In this document: positions 12,180 to 23,897 of the stretch, piece after piece
How positions within the stretch are numbered: position 1 is the stretch's first letter
Layout: each line of letters begins with the position of its first letter
From: Purshia tridentata
Taxonomy: Eukaryota; Streptophyta; Magnoliopsida; Rosales; Rosaceae
NCBI GenBank assembly: GCA_003254885.1
Contig: QANT01006763.1
Span: 1-61,949 of the forward strand
Direction of reading: 5' to 3'
DNA: 61,949 bases
The notes under the pieces: generated by a model
Database searches by the model: none
Seen by the model: only the letters and a program-made list of their open reading frames with translations
Told to the model about the DNA's origin: nothing
Translations under genes and position numbers: made by a program

Positions 12180-12394
12180 GGTTTTAGTTTCTACTTTAGA
12201 ATATTGTTTTATCGGGCCACGGTTGGGCCGGGGCCCACTAGGATTATCCGAAGCGACGCGTCAGTTCTCCATCGGCGATTAGGAAAATGAGTGCAGCGCC
12301 AGCGCGTGAAACGCGCGTGGATGAAACCGCCACTCGTGTGTTAAGTTAACGCAAACGAAGTCGTTAACTATCTTGAAGCAGCCAGAAAACCCAA
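12180..12394. promoter_or_regulatory. candidate bidirectional promoter (site II cluster)
   Basis: A GC-rich island lies between the minus-strand kinase leader and the plus-strand PQT3-like leader. It contains GGGCCA, TGGGCC and GGGCCCA motifs within 12213-12237. These match plant 'site II' (TGGGCY) TCP-binding elements, which are common in housekeeping and divergent promoters. Bidirectional use is inferred. Confidence 0.45.
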
Positions 12395-12495
12395 CCCCTC
12401 AAAATTGAGACCTTTTCTCTTTCTCACGCTCTCTGTGTCTCGCGCTCGGTCTAAAATTTCCCAAAAACCAAACCCTAGCAGCCTCGCTGCTCGCG

Positions 12496-12531
12496 ATGAT
12501 TTCCGAGGGACGAACACGCACTAGGGCTTGA
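12496..12531 (+). other. upstream ORF 1 in the PQT3-like leader
   Basis: An 11-codon ATG-initiated ORF (MISEGRTRTRA) ends in TGA about 700 bases before the main start. It is only relevant if the transcript begins upstream, near 12400, as the promoter-like sequence suggests and if no leader intron removes it. Confidence 0.35.
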
Positions 12532-12604
12532 AATTCATCCCCTGTTTCAAAAATTTCTCGGAGTTTTCTTTTGGAAGGTTTCGATTTTCTGGTTTTCGGT
12601 GTAT

Positions 12605-12727
12605 ATGAAACTCTTCGAGTTCGTGATTTTGAAGCTATCCGTACGGGCAAACAATCGAAGATTTTACGGCAAGGATCCAATCTCAACCTGGTGTCTGTTT
12701 TCTCATCCGATCGATTCAGAAATCTAG
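12605..12727 (+). other. upstream ORF 2 (40 codons) in the PQT3-like leader
   Basis: This ATG-initiated ORF encodes 40 residues beginning MKLFEFVILKLSV and ends in TAG. It lies about 500 bases before the main ATG at 13230. Its length, and its position in an 800-base leader of a regulatory gene, make it a candidate translational control uORF. Conservation is untested. Confidence 0.35.
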
Positions 12728-13229
12728 GGTTTTCTGATTCCCTCAGACCTTCGGAACAATCGGTGCGACGCTTTGCTTCGTTGGGGGTTTCTAGCCGCAG
12801 AGGGCTTTTGCTATTTTCTCGGAGATCTGTGAAATTTCATTCGAATTGCGACGATCGGCGGAGGATTGCATCTGTGTCGTTCGGAGGCACTAAAATTCAA
12901 TCTCATTCCACAAGCTATTCGATGATCGGATTATGAAGCGTTTGGTTTTCTGAATTGAATAGAACGGAAGAGGAATTGGTGTTGTCGTCGTGGAAGAAGC
13001 TTTTGAGGAGCTGCTCTTTCATCCTGCGGCGGTTTGATTTGTTCGATTCACCATAGAATAATCGAAGAAAAAAATAAAAAGAGCTTGAATTTTTTGTACT
13101 GTTTGATTTTTTCTTTGGAGTTTAATATAAGGCCCTTATATTTTTTAAAAAGGCCTTTTATTATCGTTCTTCTCAGGGCGTTTGTTTGTTATACATATTT
13201 TCATATTTTGGAAGAACAAATAATTTACC

Positions 13230-14747
13230 ATGGCGGTGTATTATAAATTTAAGAGTGCAAGAGATTATGATTCAATTCCTATGGACGGTCCTTTCATCTC
13301 AGTTGGTACTTTGAAAGAAAAAATATTTGAATCCAAGCACTTAGGGAGGGGTACTGATTTCGACCTTGTGGTCACCAACGCCCAGACCAATGAAGGTTGG
13401 TTCTGATTTAGTTAGTCCCTTCTAAACATATTTTTCTAATTAAACAGAAATATGAGTCCTCGAGGTGATAAGAGTGTGTGTGAGTTTAGTAGTAGATTTG
13501 GTTTATGGGGATTTCAAAAATAATTTTGGGGTTTGTGTGGATTTTAGTGATTGTAGCTATCTGGATGTTTATATTGACGGGTGGATGTTGCACTGCTATA
13601 CTTAATTTGGGTCGGTAATTGCCACCATATGCCTTGAAATTAAGTAAGAGTGACTTTATATGGGTGTGCTTACAATTTTTATTAAATGAAAAAAATTTTC
13701 CCACCAAAATTTTTATGTGAATTGGTTCGACCTGAGAGGGGGATAGGTTATGTGAGATTGACATCTGGGTTTTGTTGGAATGGCTAATCTGACTGACTTT
13801 AACTTCCTAGGAATCATGGGTTAAGCCTTTGGGAGATCGCATTTTGGTAGCTTTTATCCTTGCTTACATGGATTAATGTCTTTGCAGTGTTTTTATAGAC
13901 TTTCTGTTCTATGTTTTGGAATTTCAGAGTATGCTGGTGCTGCAATGTTGATTCCGAAAAATACCTCAGTTTTAATTCGCCGTGTACCTGGACGTTCTGG
14001 CAATACCATCGTTACTGATTCAGAGTACTATCTCAGATCCTTTAAATTCTTTCCCAAGCAGTGTCATATGCTTTGATAGGGTTTTTGGTTTCTTATGACC
14101 ATTAGGACCGATTTTGAGGGTTAGTTGTGTGAGGCCATTTTTATTCTTTCAATGCAGGCCAAAGGTGGAAGATAAGATGGAGAATCCTGAACCAGAAAGG
14201 AGTAGCTTTCTGGCAGCTGATTCATCTGCCATGAAATATGTAAGCTTTAGTATCATGAGATCCTCTTTCATTTAAAGATGTGGGGGTTTTCCTTTACTTT
14301 GTGCAATTAGTCAAATATTTTAGTGATTGTGTGTTTATTTGGCTTTACAGCCTGATGAGTCAGAGTGGGATGATCTTGGGGGTGATTTGTATGAAATTCC
14401 TGATGTGGTGCCAGTGCCAACAACTTATTCTCTTCCGGATGTTACACCAACAAATAAAGCTGATGAAGATAGCAAGATTAAGGCTTTAATTGATACTCCA
14501 GCCTTGGACTGGCAACAGTGAGATGCTTTCAGTTTTACTAATGTGTTTTATGATATAAAAATGGTTGGTTTTTGGTCACTAATGTTGGATGATCTTTGTG
14601 TTGTGTTTGCAGTCAAGTTTCTGATGGCTTTGGTGCTGGTAGAGGTTTTGGCAGGGGTATAGGTGGAAGAATGATGGGTGGACGCGGTTTTGGTGAGTCT
14701 TATAATTACATATTTTAATTTTATGTAACATATCTGTGCTCAGTGAA

Positions 14748-14782
<35 letters not shown>

Positions 14783-17700
14783 CTATTAATCTATCTTCCT
14801 CAATTTACATTATGAAACTGATTTATGTTTCTTGATGGAGGACGAGGAGGAGGGTTGGAGAGGAAAACACCTCCGCAGGGCTATATATGTCATAGGTGTA
14901 AGACGGCTGGTATGTTCTTGTTCTCCTTTTAGCAAGATAATGTTCTCTTTTGTGATAAAAGAGTATCACAAAGGTGCTTATATTTGACATTTTTTATTTT
15001 TATTCAGGACATTTTATTCAGCACTGCCCTACAAATGGGGATCCAACTTATGACATCAAAAGAGTGAAGCCACCAACTGGCATTCCCAAGTCCATGCTGA
15101 TGGCAACCCCAGATGGCTCATATGCATTGCCAAGTGGCGCAGTAGCTGTTTTGAGGCCAAATGAGTAAGCTGAGCTGGCAGTTTAGGTTTTATAGTTTTT
15201 ACCAGTCAGTTTTTGGCATGAAAACTTACTATAATTATTCATGTGAAAACAGGGCTGCTTTTGAGAGAGAGATTGAAGGTTTACCATCTACACGTTCTGT
15301 TGGTGAACTACCGCCTGAGCTACACTGTCCATTGTGCAAGGAAGTAATGAAAGATGCTGTGCTAACGAGCAAATGTTGCTTTAAGAGTTTTTGTGATAAG
15401 TGTAAGTTGTGATATAACTTTCATTGCCTATGTCCAAATTTTGAAGTGTTTTTTTTGTTGAAGGGGAAAAATCTCAACTTTATTACTTGTAATCTTTTTG
15501 TTTTGCCCTCATCTGGGTCATTTAATGTGCTCCTAAAGAGATCTTATTATCTTATTGCCTATCCTGAATTTTTCATACCAGTGTTGTTTATCATATCAAC
15601 TTGGTTTATATTTACACTAGCTCACATGTATAATCAGGTATCCGGAACTACATTATCTCAAGGTCAGTGTGTGTCTGTGGGGCAACAAATACACTTGCAG
15701 ATGATCTACTGCCAAATAAGACTCTCAGGGATACAATCAATCGAATATTGGAATCTGGTAACAGTAGTGCTGACAATGCCGGTAGTACTTTCCAAGTTCA
15801 AGGTTTGTTTTTCATGGATGTGCCTTCTATTTTTATTTAGACCAGAATAGTCGTATACTGTTATTACAATTTGATTTGTAATATTCAGATATGGAGTCTG
15901 CACGCTGTCCACAACCCAAGATTCCTTCCCCTACTTTATCTGCTGCATCAAAGGGAGAAGAAAAGCCAGTACCCTTGAATGAAGAAACTCCAAAGATTGA
16001 GGAAACTGAAGATGAGGTAAAGCCTGTGCTTGCCCCGCAGCAGATCTTAGAGAAAGTGAGGACTACGAAAGTAGCTGATGTATCTGAAGCCACACATGAG
16101 TCAATGAGTGTGAAGGAGCCTGCATCACAAGGTAGTGCTCCACTGGTTGAGGAAGAAGTGCAGCAGAGGCTGGCTTCCACAGAGGCAGGTAATGTAATGG
16201 TCAGGATATGTTATTGTTCTCTGGTTCTGTTGGCCTACTAAGTTTTGTTTGACTTTTTTCTTGGTGCATTTTGGGTTCCTTGTGTTTTCTTGCTTTCTTG
16301 ACGTGTTGGAGTTGGATTGGATGTGTTAAGTAATAGATTTTTCCTTATAAAGAAAGCTGTAAGTGATTATTTAATGGTTTTTTGTTGTATGTACATTACA
16401 GGAAAGAAAAGGAAAAAGAAGAAAGTTCGCATGCCTGCAAATGGTATGCCTTTTTCTCTTAATTTGCATTGAAAACAACTTGGTTTCTGTTTAATCTCTA
16501 TGAAATATTTATAAAATGGAATTAGGCATTTCCTTCTTTTGGTTTTATTAAAGTCATTCCATTATTGTATTTAATGCAGACATGCAATGGAGAACCTCTC
16601 AAGATCTTGCAGCTGATAACTATATGATGCCTATGGGCCCCTCTGCTTTTAATCCATACTGGAGCGGCATGCAACCTGGCATGGGAATGGAAGGATATAT
16701 GGGACCATATGGTGGTCCTATGCCATATATGGGTTATGGGCCAGGCCCTATGGACATGCCATTCGGCGGGGGCTTTGTTCCACAGGATTCATTTGGTGCT
16801 CAAGGTTATATGATGCCTATGGGTCCACCTCAGAGGTATGCGTTACTCTCTCACTCTCTCTCTCTCTCTCTCTCTGTGGATGAGTGTGATTTAATGGTGG
16901 GTTTGTGTTATGAATTTTCTGGTTATTGACTGGTTGCATTTTCTTATATGCATGCAATTTAATGTTTTTTTACCTTGGAGAGTAATTTGTGAGGACAGGG
17001 GTGTTGGGAATCGGTTCTGTAGCAAGAGTCCTTAAAATCCTTTAGGTTGTAGGTGGAGTTAATACCCTAAAGTTTCATTTTATGGTTGCAAGTAGAAATT
17101 CAAGGCTTTGTGCTCTTTCTCTTTATACAGGGATCTTGCGGACTTTGGTATGGGAATGAATGGTATGAATGGTATGAATGGTATGAATGGCATGAATGGC
17201 ATGAATGGCATGAATGCTGGACCCCCCATCATGAGCAGAGAGGAATTTGAAGCTCGGAAAGCTGATTTGAGGAGGAAACGTGAAAATGAGAGACGGGGTC
17301 AAAGGTAAGAATGAAAATTTTTAATTTTGTTGCTATTAGATGCCACTTTCCAGTGTTTTTCCACCAAAGGGTTTGGATTCCTTTTTAGTGATTCTAGTGA
17401 CAAAATCTCTTTGTAAATTTTGGACACCAAAAATATGTATCTTAATGGTTTGTGATTTCAGTGACTTGATTGAAATGTGGAAATACATTTTTGGTCGGTT
17501 CATAGTTAATACTAAGAATCAATAAATTGTGATGCAGTTTTGCCCATGAATGATGCTATGTGTTCATTGTCCCTATACAAGTATTAGACTGGCTTCATTT
17601 CTTTTTTATCCTAGGAGAGAGTTCATCTTTAAGTTTGTTGACCGCTGTCTGAGAATCAAAAAGGCGTGGTGCTTTTTATTTTCAGAGGGGGGAGATAATT

Positions 17701-20467
17701 GATGGGATAAATCCTCAAGTATTCGGTCTGTGTGTTAGCTGTTTGCTTTTGGTATTCGGTTTCTTTTGTGTGACATGGAAATTTTTGACGTTATTGGGTT
17801 TAAACGTTTAATAATGATAGACTTATGACAAATGGGCAACTTTTAATATAATGTTTTACGGTTTTACCTAAATTTTGGTGATTGGTTGCTCTTCCCCCAA
17901 GTTATATATTTTCACATGATGAATAATTAAATTTTTTTATATTTCAGCAGGGAGTTCCCCAAAGATCGAGAATATGGAAGGGAAGTGAGCAGTGGTGGCA
18001 ATGTTCCTTCAATGAAATCAAAATCTGTACGTCTTTATTGTGCTAATTTCTCTCTCTTCTTATCATTTGTATATTTCAGCAGCAGGTACTTATGGTTTTT
18101 ATCAACAATTTTTCAAGGGGACACCAAGTTGGCATTAGAATACCAATTTGGCCAGATAATGCCTTTCGCTTTTTTCTACAAAAATAGAAAGAAAGGGATT
18201 GTATTGTTGCTGCAGTTAGGATCTAATGGTCTAGGATATACTAATCCCTTTATTTTTAATCAGTTATTATTTCTATTTCAATCTTTATTTTATTGGGTTA
18301 TGGGGAGATTAAATGGAGAGACCGTAATCTAGTTTTGCCTTGTTGCGGTAGTAAATTGATCTGATGTGACTACATGGAAATGGCTAAGCTTGGCAGAAAG
18401 CAAGGTCAATTTAGAGTTTTGTTCTTAAGCAGCATGTACAGGGTACCCCTACAGCCTTGTGAATCCCATTAGTTCCAACTTATATACGGCAGGACTCAGA
18501 ATTTAACCAGCATGCTTCCCCTTACCTATGCCCTCGTTTTTTTTTTTTTTTTTTAAAATCATTTTTCCTTTTAAAAATTTGTTTTGTGTTTCCATGAGCC
18601 TTTATGTGAAGTGAAAGTAATGTCTACAAATAACTTCACCAGTGGTCCTAGCTAGCATGAGGGACTTTTCATGAGTCACCGCCCTCAGTAGGAAGCCTTA
18701 ATTTTTGCTGACCCAAAAGTGCTTCAAGTCTGGGATCATGTTAATTTTTGCACTGGCCCGGGATGTTCATAACTTTGATGATCTTGAAGTGGTGCTGGTT
18801 CAGAATTTAAAATTTTGCACTGTGTTTGAGGTTTTTAGTAGATTTTTGAGTCTAGACTCTAGAGCCAATTTGAGGGTGATTTACATGTCCTTGGTGCTTC
18901 ATGAATGGAAAAGGGTTTTTGAAAATTATTGGTTTATTAGTATTATAAGCGTTTTAATTACTCAGTAACTTCGTCTTTGTATTCTTAAGTTGANTAATTA
19001 CTCAGTAACTTCGTCCTTGTATTCTTAAGTTGAACCAAAAAAAAAAACACAAAATCATCTTTGTATTCATTAATGAATGGTGCACTGGTTAATTGTGTTC
19101 CCTCGATTCCCTGGGTTTTGGCTGTAACTTGTAAGTTGGTTGACTAATGTGATCCAAGGCTGATATGGACACTCCGTACACTGTTATTTATTCTGAAAAG
19201 AACAAAAAAACGTACAAAATGTTCTTTAATAAATTTGGGAGTTTTGGATTGGAGGATCGCTCATTCCCTTCCCCTCATATGAGCACTGAATCATATTCCC
19301 CTAATTTAAAATTCGAAATTGGAAGTTAATGTTGTCTTTTACTTCCTGGAATTTAATGGAAAAGAAAATCAATTTTGTGATTATTGTTTTGGCCACCAAT
19401 TTCATAATAGGTTTAAATCGATGGCCGTAGTATTTGTACACAAAAAAGAGAAAAAACGTGCAAGGCACTTTACCAAAGTGAAAGTAAAAGAATTGAAGGC
19501 ACGACTACAGGCAACATGCTGGCTGCTTGCCACGTGTTAGAATGAAGAAAAATGTTAATTATATATGTTTGTGCTTTTTAACAAGTGCTGAAGCGTCTAC
19601 TTATTTATAGTTTTGTTTGTTGGTGTAATGCAGAAGTCTTCTATTGGGCGATCGCCAAGCCCCGACTACAACAACCATCATCGCCACCGATACGAGAGGG
19701 AGAGATCATCTCTCGATCGACCCTTACGCGACAGAGACGTTGAGGCACCGCCACCGCCACGTCCTCCAAAGAGGAAGTCCGAGCAGCGCAGCAGCGGCGA
19801 CCGAGAGCGAGACCACAGAGAGCGCGACAGGGACTATGACCACCACGACCACCACGACCACCATGAAGATGACAAGCAACACCACCAGCACCGCCAGAAG
19901 CTTCAGCAGCCTCAGCCGCAGCAGCACCGACATCGTTCGGAGTCAACCTCTACAAAACCCTCCGCCGTCGCTGAAACATCGTCGGCAAAACCTACCTCTT
20001 CTTCTACAGCAGCAGCAGCAGCAGCAGCAGCTGCGGCGGAACGCAAGCATAAGGCTAGCGTTTTCTCCCGCATAAGCTTTCCTGAGGGGGAGGTGACCAA
20101 GAAGCGGAAGCTCTCTTCTTCTTCTTCTTCGGTGGCGGAGGCCGCTGGTGGTGGTGGGTCTTCGGGGCATCACAAAGAGTCGTCGTTGGCCAATGGATTC
20201 CACGATGAGTATAAATCTTCCTCCACCAAGAGTGCGGGTGTGAGTAGCGGGGGAGGAGGCAGAAAGACTACTAGTGCTGCTGCTGCTACTGCTACTGCTA
20301 TGGACTATGAATCCAGCGATGACGATAGGCACTTCAAGAGGAAGCCTTCGAGGTACGAGGCCTCACCGCCAGCTCCGCCGCAGCCTGAGCAGGAAGAGCC
20401 CAGGCATCACCATTCCAGTAGAGGTTCCAGGGATAGGGATCGGGATCGGGATCGCCGGCAGAGATAA
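13230..20467 (+). CDS. PQT3L: PQT3-like E3 ubiquitin ligase (RBBP6 family: DWNN, zinc knuckle, RING/U-box)
   Basis: Fifteen exons: 13230-13395, 13928-14024, 14158-14239, 14351-14517, 14613-14692, 14841-14909, 15008-15164, 15253-15401, 15638-15802, 15889-16188, 16402-16443, 16580-16835, 17131-17304, 17948-18026 and 19634-20467, encoding 938 residues. Order of domains: N-terminal ubiquitin-like DWNN (1-76), a glycine/arginine patch, CCHC zinc knuckle (C214, C217, H222, C227), RING/U-box cysteines from C298/C301 to C334/C336, a lysine-rich KKRKKKK stretch, a Met/Gly/Pro-rich region with MNG repeats, and a basic low-complexity tail (RD, His, Ala, Ser runs). Arabidopsis PQT3 is a nuclear E3 that negatively regulates oxidative-stress tolerance. 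Exon 14 has a NAGNAG acceptor. Intron 14 (1.6 kb) contains an assembly gap. Confidence 0.92.
14748..14782 (+). repeat. (CT)n(AT)n microsatellite
   Basis: Compound dinucleotide repeat in intron 5 of the PQT3-like gene. Confidence 0.9.
16846..16875 (+). repeat. (CT)n microsatellite next to an exon 12 donor
   Basis: A pyrimidine dinucleotide repeat starts about ten bases after the GT donor at 16836 of the PQT3-like gene. Length variation here could affect splicing of that intron. Confidence 0.85.
17156..17218 (+). repeat. in-frame 9-bp minisatellite encoding Met-Asn-Gly repeats
   Basis: Seven tandem ATGAATGGY-type units (three ending GGT, three GGC, the last GCT) lie in exon 13 of the PQT3-like gene and encode MNG x6 plus MNA. 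The near-perfect DNA identity points to recent slippage; any copy-number change keeps the frame. Confidence 0.95.
18956..19033 (+). repeat. direct repeat around a single-N gap
   Basis: About 38 bases before the N at 18994 recur immediately after it with one mismatch. This looks like overlapping contig ends joined without merging rather than true tandem DNA. It lies in intron 14 of the PQT3-like gene and does not affect coding. Confidence 0.8.
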
Positions 20468-21913
20468 ACAGACTCACAAGGGCAATTTCGGAAATTGGCA
20501 TTGCCTGTTGCTTGTTTGCTACCTCTGGGCTTGGGCCTTGAGGTGGTTGTTGTTGCCCTGTATATGTAAGTGGGCAACTGGCCCATTGGCCCATGGCATG
20601 GAAGGAATCGCGGGGACAGATGGATGTTTTCACTTGTTAGCTGTTTCCGAACACTTTACTGAAATTTCATATTTCATGTTATTATGGCATAATCTTATAA
20701 TTGTACTGAATTACTGATATGAATAAGAGTTTCTCTCTCTTCAACTTCTCAAGGCCTTGTTTATCTTATATCGTCTCTCTTATAAAGTTATACCTTCCCA
20801 ATTTTTGTTGATGTGTTTTTATTTCTTTTTGTTTCTTCATTTACATCATTCGAGATACTATAGCCTATATGATTGGCTGGTGCATACTCACTGACTCACT
20901 ACACTACGAACATCTATGAGGACTGAGGGAGTTGAAATCATTCCCTCATTAGTAATTTTGGTAAAGCAAGCTGATTATGAAAATGGGGCTTCGACTTTAT
21001 GTATATATTTTTTTTTTACCTTACTTGACTTGAACCCAACATAAGAACTATTCTCCCTAGGTTTAGAAGCATCCAACATAGAAGAGCTCTATCAATAACA
21101 ACCCATTCACCGACAAGGCTACCATGCTTTTTCTAGTTGTTTCTTCATCTTCTATATTCTCAAAGACTCACTACATAGATTTTTAAATCATATTTGATTT
21201 TGAATTCATAGTTTAAATAAGATTTATTTTGCATTTGTTGGGTAGCTTAGTTAAAAGGACCATAAAATTACCTACAATGCACCCAAAGTTTCAAACAATA
21301 AATAACGTCACAAACAACATTTTAAATCGAATCTCTTTACTAGAAAAAGAAAATTGAATGACCTTGTTGGATCGGGTCGAGTTAATTTTAATATTTCAAC
21401 AACTGCCTATCATTCCGACTTTGTTGGGTTGGTTGGAATTATCAACCCAACTTTAATGAGTTGGTTGTAAGTATAATATCGGCCAAGAAAAACAGTTGGT
21501 AATAAGTCGGTTGTTAATAAAAACTGACCCATTCTCACCCCAATTCTATATAAATTATGTAGCAAGTGGCACATCCAATTTACAGATCTGGATTCCCTCT
21601 ATAATGTATTTTTTTTCGTTTTTGGCCAGGCTATAATGTATGTTATTTGAGGCTATGTTTTATAGTGTGGGTTTGGATTGTCAGTACTTGTAACTGGAAT
21701 TTATATTGTAATATTCTGTTATTAAAAGAAATAAATAAAAGCACATTATAATTATATAGTGTTGGCTGTAGTGTATTACTGCGTCAAGTTACTTGGTGGC
21801 TGCTGTTGACATTTAAAGCCACAGAGATCAGTCAAAGAGAGAGCCTCAAACCCAGCAAGTAGAAACCCTCTGCATCTTGGCCTCTGCTTGAGAACAACTG
21901 CAAACTCCAATCC
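20468..21913. other. intergenic: PQT3-like 3' UTR and IPMI upstream region
   Basis: The first few hundred bases probably form the 3' UTR of the PQT3-like gene. The rest is AT-rich. Near 21360-21540 a GTTGG/CCAAC-rich patch contains short local inverted repeats that could be a worn MITE, but no clean terminal repeat was found. Confidence 0.4.
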
Positions 21914-22693
21914 ATGGCCTCCACACTGTCTCTGTCTCCAAACCCTAGCTTCACCACCTCCCACAAACTCTCCTCCAACTCTCTCTCTTCCCTCACTACC
22001 CCTCAATTTCTCAAATTCCCAACCATATCCTCCACCCCCAAAAAGTCCTTATCAGCCTATCACCCCCAATCGCCAAAAACCCCACGCGCCTCTTTCACTC
22101 CACGAGCAGCCGCCGCCGCCGAACCTTCCACCACCCCCTCCACTACATTCCATGGCCTCTGCTACGTCGTCGGCGACAACATCGACACTGACCAGATCAT
22201 CCCGGCCGAGTACCTAACCTTGGTCCCCTCGAACCCAGCTGAGTACGAGAAGCTCGGGTCCTACGCGCTCTGCGGCCTCCCGGCCTCCTTCACCACGCGC
22301 TTCGTGGAGCCCAATGAGACCAAGTCCAAGTTTTCTATCATCATCGCCGGCGCCAACTTTGGGTGCGGGTCGTCTCGCGAGCACGCGCCGGTGGCGCTAG
22401 GCGCGGCGGGGGCGGCGGCTGTGGTAGCCGAGTCGTACGCGCGCATTTTCTTCAGGAACTCGGTGGCAACCGGAGAGGTTTACCCGCTGGAATCGGAGAC
22501 GAGGCTGTGCGACGAGTGCAAGACGGGTGATGTGGTGAGCATTGAGCTGAGCGAGAGCCGTCTGATCAATCACACGACTGGGAAAGAGTATGTGTTGAAG
22601 CCGATTGGGGATGCTGGACCGGTTATCAGGGCTGGTGGGATTTTTGCTTATGCCAGAGAGACTGGAATGATCCCATCTTTGTCGTCTGCTTAG
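21914..22693 (+). CDS. 3-isopropylmalate dehydratase small subunit, chloroplastic (LeuD type)
   Basis: A single exon encodes 259 residues. The protein is the small (swivel-domain) subunit of isopropylmalate isomerase, which interconverts 2- and 3-isopropylmalate in leucine synthesis together with the 4Fe-4S large subunit. Residues 1 to about 68 are rich in Ser/Thr/Pro and lack acids, as expected of a plastid transit peptide, ending near the Ala run. The mature part shows GDNIDTDQI (87-95), the loop YEKLGSYAL and the active-site motif GANFGCGSSREHAP (146-159), all characteristic of LeuD. Length and lack of introns fit plant IPMI small subunits. GC content rises sharply in the coding region compared with its surroundings. 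Which paralogue (leucine or chain-elongation type) cannot be decided here. Confidence 0.95.
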   Translation: MASTLSLSPNPSFTTSHKLSSNSLSSLTTPQFLKFPTISSTPKKSLSAYHPQSPKTPRASFTPRAAAAAEPSTTPSTTFHGLCYVVGDNIDTDQIIPAEYLTLVPSNPAEYEKLGSYALCGLPASFTTRFVEPNETKSKFSIIIAGANFGCGSSREHAPVALGAAGAAAVVAESYARIFFRNSVATGEVYPLESETRLCDECKTGDVVSIELSESRLINHTTGKEYVLKPIGDAGPVIRAGGIFAYARETGMIPSLSSA

Positions 22694-22997
22694 ATTTTCG
22701 GATATTGGGTAATTCCAGCTTTGCCCTTTTGATTTGGTGATCTACTATGAAGAATTGAATGTGATAGAATGTGTTTTCGTTTTGGGTTTTATGGGAACAC
22801 AATAGTGATCCTTATGTAGAACTCTTTCTTGTTTGTTTAGATGCTTTTGCTGCTTTATGATCTGAATGTTTTTGCTTATGCTTGACATGAAGTGATCAAT
22901 ATGGTTGTTTAAAGTTCAATAAATACACCCCTGTAATCTTTATGGGTGGTTTCAATTCATATATATGTGACTTTGGTTCTTTAGTTTCCTCTTTGCT

Positions 22998-23172
22998 ATC
23001 CAAGTGTAATGTCCAGTTTCATTTCATTAAGATGAAGATGGTGTTTTTTTAAGAAAATTCCGTATTGGGGATGTGAAGCCTTACNATCCAAGTTTAATGT
23101 CCAGTTTCATTTCATTAAGATGAAGATGGTGTTTTTTTAAGAAAATTCCGTATTGGGGATGTGAAGCCTTAC
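22998..23172 (+). repeat. direct repeat around a single-N gap
   Basis: Bases 22998-23084 recur at 23086-23172 with about one mismatch, separated only by N at 23085. This looks like unmerged contig ends downstream of the IPMI gene; real length is probably about 88 bases shorter. Confidence 0.85.
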
Positions 23173-23432
23173 CTTACAACTCATTGCCATTCATTAGAAA
23201 TTGGTTTTGGGTTGAATGCTATAATTTTACATGTTTAGGCCTACAACTACTATGTTGTAGATTGAAACGGTTTAGGTCTGATGATTTGGTGGCTTTTTAG
23301 CAGTTTGATGTTTTATTGTTGCGATAATAAGTAGTTGGAATCATGAGATGAGAGAAAAACCAGCTTTAGGACATTTTGGATGGTTGGTAATCTAAATGTT
23401 GCCATTCATTTTGTGCTGGAGAAATTTGCTTT

Positions 23433-23897
23433 ATGAATTATGACAACAAAACCTTCTTGTATTGTTTCCATTTCTTGGTATTCAACAGAATAAACCTTAT
23501 TTGTATACGTTTGATGCTAGAGACACTTTGCCACGGTCGCTGCTTTGCTCTTGTAGAGTCCACCGGTGACTTTATTGTTTCTCTGCTGCCACCTGCGATT
23601 TTAAGCCGTGGTGTTGGTTGGCAGGGATTGGGGATTGCTTTCCCTGGTACACTGGGCACTGGGAATGGATCATCAGTATCTTTTGAAAATGCTGGTGCGT
23701 TAGTCCTTCAGGTTGGTCTAAGTGGAGAGAGGTGGGACAATGAGTTAAGATTAAGATATGTTAAGAGTTTGATCCCTTTCAATGAGTTAAGACACGGGTT
23801 GGTAGCCGAAGAGTTGTCCAGATTTCAGCCAGCTTCAGGATCTTATTTTCGATACTTGGTAAATTTTGAGCCGTCTGTCTTTGCCTCTCAATTCTAG
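23433..23897 (+). other. unrecognised open frame of 154 codons
   Basis: An open frame in the otherwise gene-poor gap between the IPMI and oxidoreductase genes. The stretch from about residue 36 (LVESTGDFIVSLLPPAILSR, then a Gly-rich part) has protein-like composition, but I recognise no family. I could not attach convincing exons. The next frame is broken by stops after 23900. It may be a pseudogene fragment, a real terminal exon or chance. Confidence 0.2.

Noticed and set aside
12571..12936. 121-codon open frame in the PQT3-like leader
   Set aside because: It opens with TTG, not ATG, and overlaps the more plausible ATG uORF in another frame.
19641..20332. Long open frames on both strands and other frames over PQT3-like exon 15
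   Set aside because: They are shadows created by trinucleotide repeats (His, Ala, Ser runs) in the real coding frame.
21888..22217. 109-codon frame overlapping the IPMI N-terminus
   Set aside because: It is a +1 shadow of the Pro/Ser-rich transit peptide; the main frame has all family motifs.
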